A stretch of DNA of 64,000 nucleotides. Source: an uncultured Sutterella sp. (GTDB lineage: Bacteria; Pseudomonadota; Gammaproteobacteria; Burkholderiales; Burkholderiaceae_F). Below are positions 60,219 through 64,000 of the stretch, piece by piece. The stretch lies in the NCBI GenBank assembly GCA_900543805.1, contig UQTE01000002.1, forward strand, positions 72,917 to 136,916. The letters are read 5' to 3'. The notes below the pieces were generated by a model. That model saw nothing but the letters and a program-made list of their open reading frames with translations. It made no database searches and was not told the origin of the DNA. Position 1 is the first letter of the stretch. Each line of letters opens with the position of its first letter. The position numbers and the translations under genes were made by a program.

Positions 60219-62207
60219 TTAATAGGCTTCGATCACGACTTCGGCGCAGATCCCCGCGACGGGGAGCTGATAGAACCGCAAAGTGCCGCCGTGACGGTCC
60301 ACAATGCCGCGGCAGATGGAGAGCCCGATGCCGAGCCCCTCCTGTTTGACGGATTCGCCGTAGCCCGTGAGACGCGCGAATTGTTCGGGATTGAGTTTCG
60401 GTCCGTTGTCGGTGACACGCAGCCAGTAGCGGCCCTTGTCGAGCGTGAGCGACACGCTCACGAATCCGCCCTTCACGTCAAAGGCGGCGTGCCCGGCATT
60501 TCGCATGAGGTTGAGCGTCAAGAGTTCCAGTTCGAGAGCGTCGCCCAACACCATCGCCGGTCGATCTTCGCTCGGATCGGCCTTCAGAAAGTCTCCCGCC
60601 ACGATGCGGATCGGAACGCGCTTCGTGTCGTGGCGCTCGACGATCTCAGCGGCGCGGCGTACGGCCGCGAGCCAGTCGACGGGCTTCAGGGGCTCGTTGC
60701 TGCGTTTGGCATAGCCGCGCACGCGGTTGACGATCGCCGTCACGCGGGCGGCTTCGTCCGCCATGGCGGCGAGCGCCGACTCGGCCATCGCGCGGTCGTC
60801 GTCCGTCGTCTGACGCGCCTTGTTCCAGAGCTTGAGTCCGCCGATGTAGTTCGTAATCGAGGCGAGCGGCTGCTTCAATTCGTGCGCGAACATGCTGCTC
60901 ATCTGCGAGAGCATCCCGACGCGCTCGACGGCGGAGAGGCGTTCGCGGGACGTTCGCGCCTCCTCTTCCATGCGGTCGCGTTCCTTCAACGCCGCTTCGA
61001 GTTCGGTCGTGCGCACGCGAACAAGATGCTTCGCGCGCACCGTGTGGAAAGCGAGGAAGGCAAGGAGCGCAACAAAGCCGATGAGCCAGTCGAGGTGACG
61101 CTTGAAAAATCCGAGGAAGGTCTGCTCGTCAAGATAGGCGTAGGGCCCGTAGTGAAGGGTCTCCATGAGGGAGCGCACGCCGCTCAGATCAACCCGAATC
61201 CCCCAGCGGTAGTTCTGCTGCGAAGGCATGCCGAAAAGCACCGCCGCGAGACGCCGTACCGTGTCGTCCTGCGCGTTCGCGGTGTAGGCGATCGACCAGT
61301 CTGGGTAGCGCGACGTCGAGGCGAGGCAGGCGCCGGGTTCCGCCGGACGCGTGAAGACGGGAAGGAAGGCTTCCGTATCGATCATCCCCTGCTCGCGGAG
61401 CCGCTCGTAGGTGCAGGCGGAAAGAAGTCCCGCGTCGGCGTCGCCCGAAGCGACGGCGTTCAGCACTTCGGGGGCGTCGTGCGCGCGCCAGAGAAGTCCA
61501 CAGAAAAAGTCGTCCGCTTCGTACCCTTCTTCCACAAGACGGCCGCCCAACCACTGCCAGGGCCCGAACGACACGCTGCTCTCCAAGGCGAGGCGCTTTC
61601 CGCGCAGATCCTCCCAATTCTTTGGGGCGGGTTTCTCCGTCGAAACGAGAAGAAGCGCTCCGGCCGATCCCGCCGCGCCCTCGCCGATTCGCTCGCGCGT
61701 CGCCAAGGGCACCGCCCCCGTGTCGAGCATGAGGGAGACGGTCGTGCCCGCCGTCGCCACGGCGAAGGGAATCTTGCGCTCCCGCACTTCCTCCACGAAG
61801 ACGCGCGAAGGAATCCCCTCGACGATTACGCGTCGGTCGGGAAAGGTGTGCTTCAGGGCGTTGAGAACGGGAAGAACGCTCTGATAGAAGACGGCGGACG
61901 CCCCCGTATCCTCCACGGCGATCCAAAAGTCACCCGGAGCGGGTCCCTCTGCGGGCACGGGATCGATCGGAAGAACAGAGGGAACCTCTCCTTCGCGAAA
62001 TTCGAGCGAACGAAGGGCCGAAAGGTCGAAGCTTGCCGCCGAGACGGCGTCGGACGGGGAAGATTCTTCGGCGGCGAACGCCGCAGGAGAGGAAATAAAG
62101 AGAGCGAGGGAGAGAAGCGCCGCAACCGCCCCGACGCACCCCGCCGCGACGGCTTTGCGGCGTCGCGCAAGGATTTCGCAAAGGGAGAAATGGCGGAGAC
62201 GGTTCAT
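60219..62207 (-). CDS. TtrS-like sensor histidine kinase with periplasmic PhnD-type domain
   Basis: A 662-residue inner-membrane kinase. A signal/anchor (about 1-46) leads to a long periplasmic domain (about 70-350) of the phosphonate-binding-protein type (FAVATAGTTVSL, LRGKRLALESSVSFGPW, ASGDADAGLLSACTYERL). One membrane segment (about 365-385) and a coiled coil follow, then the kinase with its His in FAHELKQPLASITN (near 440), N-box NLMRNAGHAAF and GLGIGLSICRG. This layout is that of TtrS, the tetrathionate sensor. Here no tetrathionate reductase genes are near, so the ligand may be a different acceptor. The start at 62207 is by signal position; an ATG 60 codons upstream is less likely. Confidence 0.88.
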   Translation of the reverse strand: MNRLRHFSLCEILARRRKAVAAGCVGAVAALLSLALFISSPAAFAAEESSPSDAVSAASFDLSALRSLEFREGEVPSVLPIDPVPAEGPAPGDFWIAVEDTGASAVFYQSVLPVLNALKHTFPDRRVIVEGIPSRVFVEEVRERKIPFAVATAGTTVSLMLDTGAVPLATRERIGEGAAGSAGALLLVSTEKPAPKNWEDLRGKRLALESSVSFGPWQWLGGRLVEEGYEADDFFCGLLWRAHDAPEVLNAVASGDADAGLLSACTYERLREQGMIDTEAFLPVFTRPAEPGACLASTSRYPDWSIAYTANAQDDTVRRLAAVLFGMPSQQNYRWGIRVDLSGVRSLMETLHYGPYAYLDEQTFLGFFKRHLDWLIGFVALLAFLAFHTVRAKHLVRVRTTELEAALKERDRMEEEARTSRERLSAVERVGMLSQMSSMFAHELKQPLASITNYIGGLKLWNKARQTTDDDRAMAESALAAMADEAARVTAIVNRVRGYAKRSNEPLKPVDWLAAVRRAAEIVERHDTKRVPIRIVAGDFLKADPSEDRPAMVLGDALELELLTLNLMRNAGHAAFDVKGGFVSVSLTLDKGRYWLRVTDNGPKLNPEQFARLTGYGESVKQEGLGIGLSICRGIVDRHGGTLRFYQLPVAGICAEVVIEAY

Positions 62208-62291
62208 GACGGTGAAGAAAGGGAAAGTCTTGGAATCATGACAGGAAACGGCCCGCGACGCAAGGCTTTGACGGGCCATCCCCGACCTATC

Positions 62292-62326
62292 CCAAGGTAT
62301 GTATACCGACCCATACCAAGGTATGT
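62292..62326. promoter_or_regulatory. Paired inverted repeats between divergent sensor and flavoprotein genes
   Basis: CCAAGGTATGT occurs at 62292-62302 and 62316-62326, 24 bases apart. The first copy is part of GGTAT-gt-ATACC and the second of CATACC-aa-GGTATG (62312-62325). The two inverted repeats lie 85 bases from the kinase start and about 92 bases from the flavoprotein start, well placed as operators of the TtrR-like regulator. Confidence 0.65.
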
Positions 62327-62417
62327 CGCCGAAAATTCGACGCGGCGCGAGAATGTTGCCAACCGAAAGGTTTCTCTCCTTTTGCACACTCTCAACACAT
62401 CACCGAAGAGGATTCAA

Positions 62418-63974
62418 ATGAGTGACATCAATCTTGCTCGTCGCAGCTTCCTGAAGTCCGGCGCCGCCGTCGCCGCCACGCTCATGGCCAGCGCCGCCGC
62501 CAATGCCGGCATCCCCGCCGCCAAGGTTCAGAAGTGGGACGAAGAATACGACGTCGTGATCATCGGCTCGGGCTTTGCCGGCATGGCTTGCGCCCTCAAG
62601 GCCGGTCGCGCCGGTCTCAAGGTTCTCATCCTTGAAAAGATGCCCGTCGTCGGCGGCAACTCCGCCATCTGCGGCGGCAACGTCGCCTGCCCGGTCAACC
62701 CCGTTCAGGCCGCCCAGGGCATCAAGGACAGCAAGGAACTCTTCATCGCCGACTGCCTGAAGGACGGCCTCGGCATCAACCACACCGAACTCCTCGCCAC
62801 GATCGCCGACCGCTGCAACGACACGATCAAGATGGTCGTCGACTGCGGTTGCGAATTCGTGCCTAACAAGATGCTCTTCGAAGCCGGCCACTCGGTTCCG
62901 CGCTCCTATGAAATCAAGGCCGGTACGGGCTCGGGCTACATCCGTCCGATGGAAGCCGAATTGAAGAAGATCCCGACCGTCACGATCCGTACGCGCTGCA
63001 AGATGGACGACTTCGTCGTCGACGAAACGGGCGCCGTGGTCGGCATCACGGCCCGCACGGGTTACCGCTTCAACGCCAAGCTCGTCAACGACGACCGCGA
63101 AAACAAGACCGGCAAGGCCGTCACGATCCGCGCCAAGAAGGGCGTGATGCTCGCCGCCGGCGGCTTCTCCCGCGACATCGAATTCCGTCAGGCTCAGGAC
63201 CCGCGCGTCGTTCCCTCGACCGACTCGACGAACCAGCCCGGCGCCACGGCCGGCGTCCTGATCAAGGCCATGGGCATCGGCGCTCTCCCGATCCAGCTTT
63301 GCTGGCTGCAGTTCCTCCCGTACTGTAACCCGCGTGAAAAGGGCTTCGGCGTTTCCGTGAACTTCACGAACCACGCCTGCATGGACTACGGCGTCGTCGT
63401 CGACCGCAAGACCGGCAAGCGCTTCATGGACGAACACGCCGGCCGCAAGATTAAGTCCGACGCCCTCTTCCAGGTCATCGGCACGGACGAAAACTACCCG
63501 ATCGCCGTGTGCGACCAGGCCATCGTCGACGCGATCAACCCGTCCTTCGTGAAGCTGCCGCTCGAAATGGGCACCGTCAAGAAGTTCAACACCCTTGAAG
63601 AACTTGCCGACCACTTCAAGATCAACAAGGCTCCGTTCCTTGAAGAAGTCAAGAAGTTCAACGGCTACGTCGCCGCGGGCGAAGACAAGGACTTCCACCG
63701 CATCCTGAAGTTCAACAACGGTCTGAACGTTTCGAAGGCCCCGTTCTACGGCATCGAAGTTTCGCCGAAGATCCACCACACGATGGGCGGCGTGCTCATC
63801 AACACGAAGGCTCAGGTGATCTCCGCCACGACCGGCCAGCCCATCAAGGGTCTCTATGCCGGCGGCGAAATCACGGGCGGTGTGCACGGTGCTTCCCGTC
63901 TCGGTACGGTCGCCGTGATCGACGCCCTCACCTTCGGCATGATCGCCGGTGAAGAATTCGCCAAGATGGCCTAA
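62418..63974 (+). CDS. Exported FAD-dependent fumarate-reductase-type flavoprotein, probably highly expressed
   Basis: A 518-residue protein with a Tat leader (ARRSFLKSGAAVAATL at 7-22). It has the FAD-binding motif VVIIGSGFAGMACALKAG, GGNSAICGGN, the dinucleotide site VMLAAGGFSRD, and the end HHTMGGVLINTKAQV...GLYAGGEITGGVHGASRLG. It is a flavocytochrome c-type FAD subunit without haem or FMN-binding domains. It shares this layout with the 58136-59584 protein but is longer in the middle. The start at 62418 is 91 bases beyond the paired repeats. Codon use favours AAG, GCC and GGC strongly, as expected for a highly expressed gene. The acceptor is unknown. Confidence 0.9.
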   Translation: MSDINLARRSFLKSGAAVAATLMASAAANAGIPAAKVQKWDEEYDVVIIGSGFAGMACALKAGRAGLKVLILEKMPVVGGNSAICGGNVACPVNPVQAAQGIKDSKELFIADCLKDGLGINHTELLATIADRCNDTIKMVVDCGCEFVPNKMLFEAGHSVPRSYEIKAGTGSGYIRPMEAELKKIPTVTIRTRCKMDDFVVDETGAVVGITARTGYRFNAKLVNDDRENKTGKAVTIRAKKGVMLAAGGFSRDIEFRQAQDPRVVPSTDSTNQPGATAGVLIKAMGIGALPIQLCWLQFLPYCNPREKGFGVSVNFTNHACMDYGVVVDRKTGKRFMDEHAGRKIKSDALFQVIGTDENYPIAVCDQAIVDAINPSFVKLPLEMGTVKKFNTLEELADHFKINKAPFLEEVKKFNGYVAAGEDKDFHRILKFNNGLNVSKAPFYGIEVSPKIHHTMGGVLINTKAQVISATTGQPIKGLYAGGEITGGVHGASRLGTVAVIDALTFGMIAGEEFAKMA

Positions 63975-64000
63975 TTCTTAATCGACTCTCTCCTTCGCGA

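Noticed and set aside
60291..62417. The long in-frame extension upstream of the 62418 flavoprotein
   Set aside because: It is the antisense of the sensor kinase. The Tat leader and family start place the true ATG at 62418.
1..64000. tRNA, rRNA, insertion sequences, phage genes and CRISPR arrays
   Set aside because: I looked for T-loop sequences, transposase motifs, integrase motifs and regular repeats in the gaps and found none that hold up. A tRNAscan or covariance search would be the decisive test.

Overview
The window is GC-rich, densely coded DNA from a Gram-negative proteobacterium. The gene set points to a Sutterellaceae-like (Burkholderiales) gut bacterium. It includes a napD-A-G-H-B periplasmic nitrate reductase operon without napC, secreted fumarate-reductase-type flavoproteins beside a TtrSR-like two-component system, a lipid A modification enzyme, a cysteine desulfidase and an AAA/PD-(D/E)XK protein of a type common in gut bacteria. 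The taxonomic call is inference; no rRNA or other marker gene is present.

Layout. 1-4209: an amidohydrolase (cut by the window edge), an APC amino-acid permease and a LysR regulator, all on the minus strand. 4268-13707: a recC-recB-recD operon (minus) with odd charged extensions on RecB and RecC. 13862-15832: a lower-GC insertion-like pair, an orphan TacA-type antitoxin and an AAA/PD-(D/E)XK protein, linked by a repeated 11-bp motif. 15895-25454: LysR, aldo/keto reductase, MFS transporter with a large palindromic operator, cysteine desulfidase, a GntR/2-hydroxyacid dehydrogenase/XRE cluster, a Bcr-type MFS pump and gluQ. 25447-35049: a plus-strand run with an EamA transporter, a methyltransferase-HNH fusion, a WYL regulator, a nitroreductase-like protein and a YbhGFSR-type ABC exporter. 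35409-37637: an orphan amino-acid binding protein divergent from isoaspartyl dipeptidase. 37998-43023: the nap operon. 43121-51113: an envelope region with a PmrAB-like two-component system divergent from a PAP2-EptA fusion, then an MMPL exporter with a DUF3261-type lipoprotein. 51310-56551: an unknown protein, serB, a structured small RNA, an Asp/Arg-tailed secreted protein and CstA. 57235-63974: a secreted flavodoxin-fold protein with flavinylation-like motifs, two exported FAD flavoproteins and the TtrSR-like pair, with paired inverted repeats between the divergent promoters.

Main biological themes: anaerobic respiration with alternative acceptors (nitrate; organic acceptors reduced by periplasmic flavoproteins), peptide and amino-acid scavenging (permeases, isoaspartyl dipeptidase, cysteine desulfidase, CstA), and remodelling of the outer membrane. 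The most noteworthy items are the PAP2-EptA fusion with its duplicated response-regulator-like operators, the secreted flavodoxin-fold protein with two ApbE-type motifs beside a regulated flavoprotein cluster, the methyltransferase-HNH fusion next to a WYL regulator, and the unassigned structured RNA at 54117-54281. No tRNA, rRNA, CRISPR array or insertion sequence was recognised.
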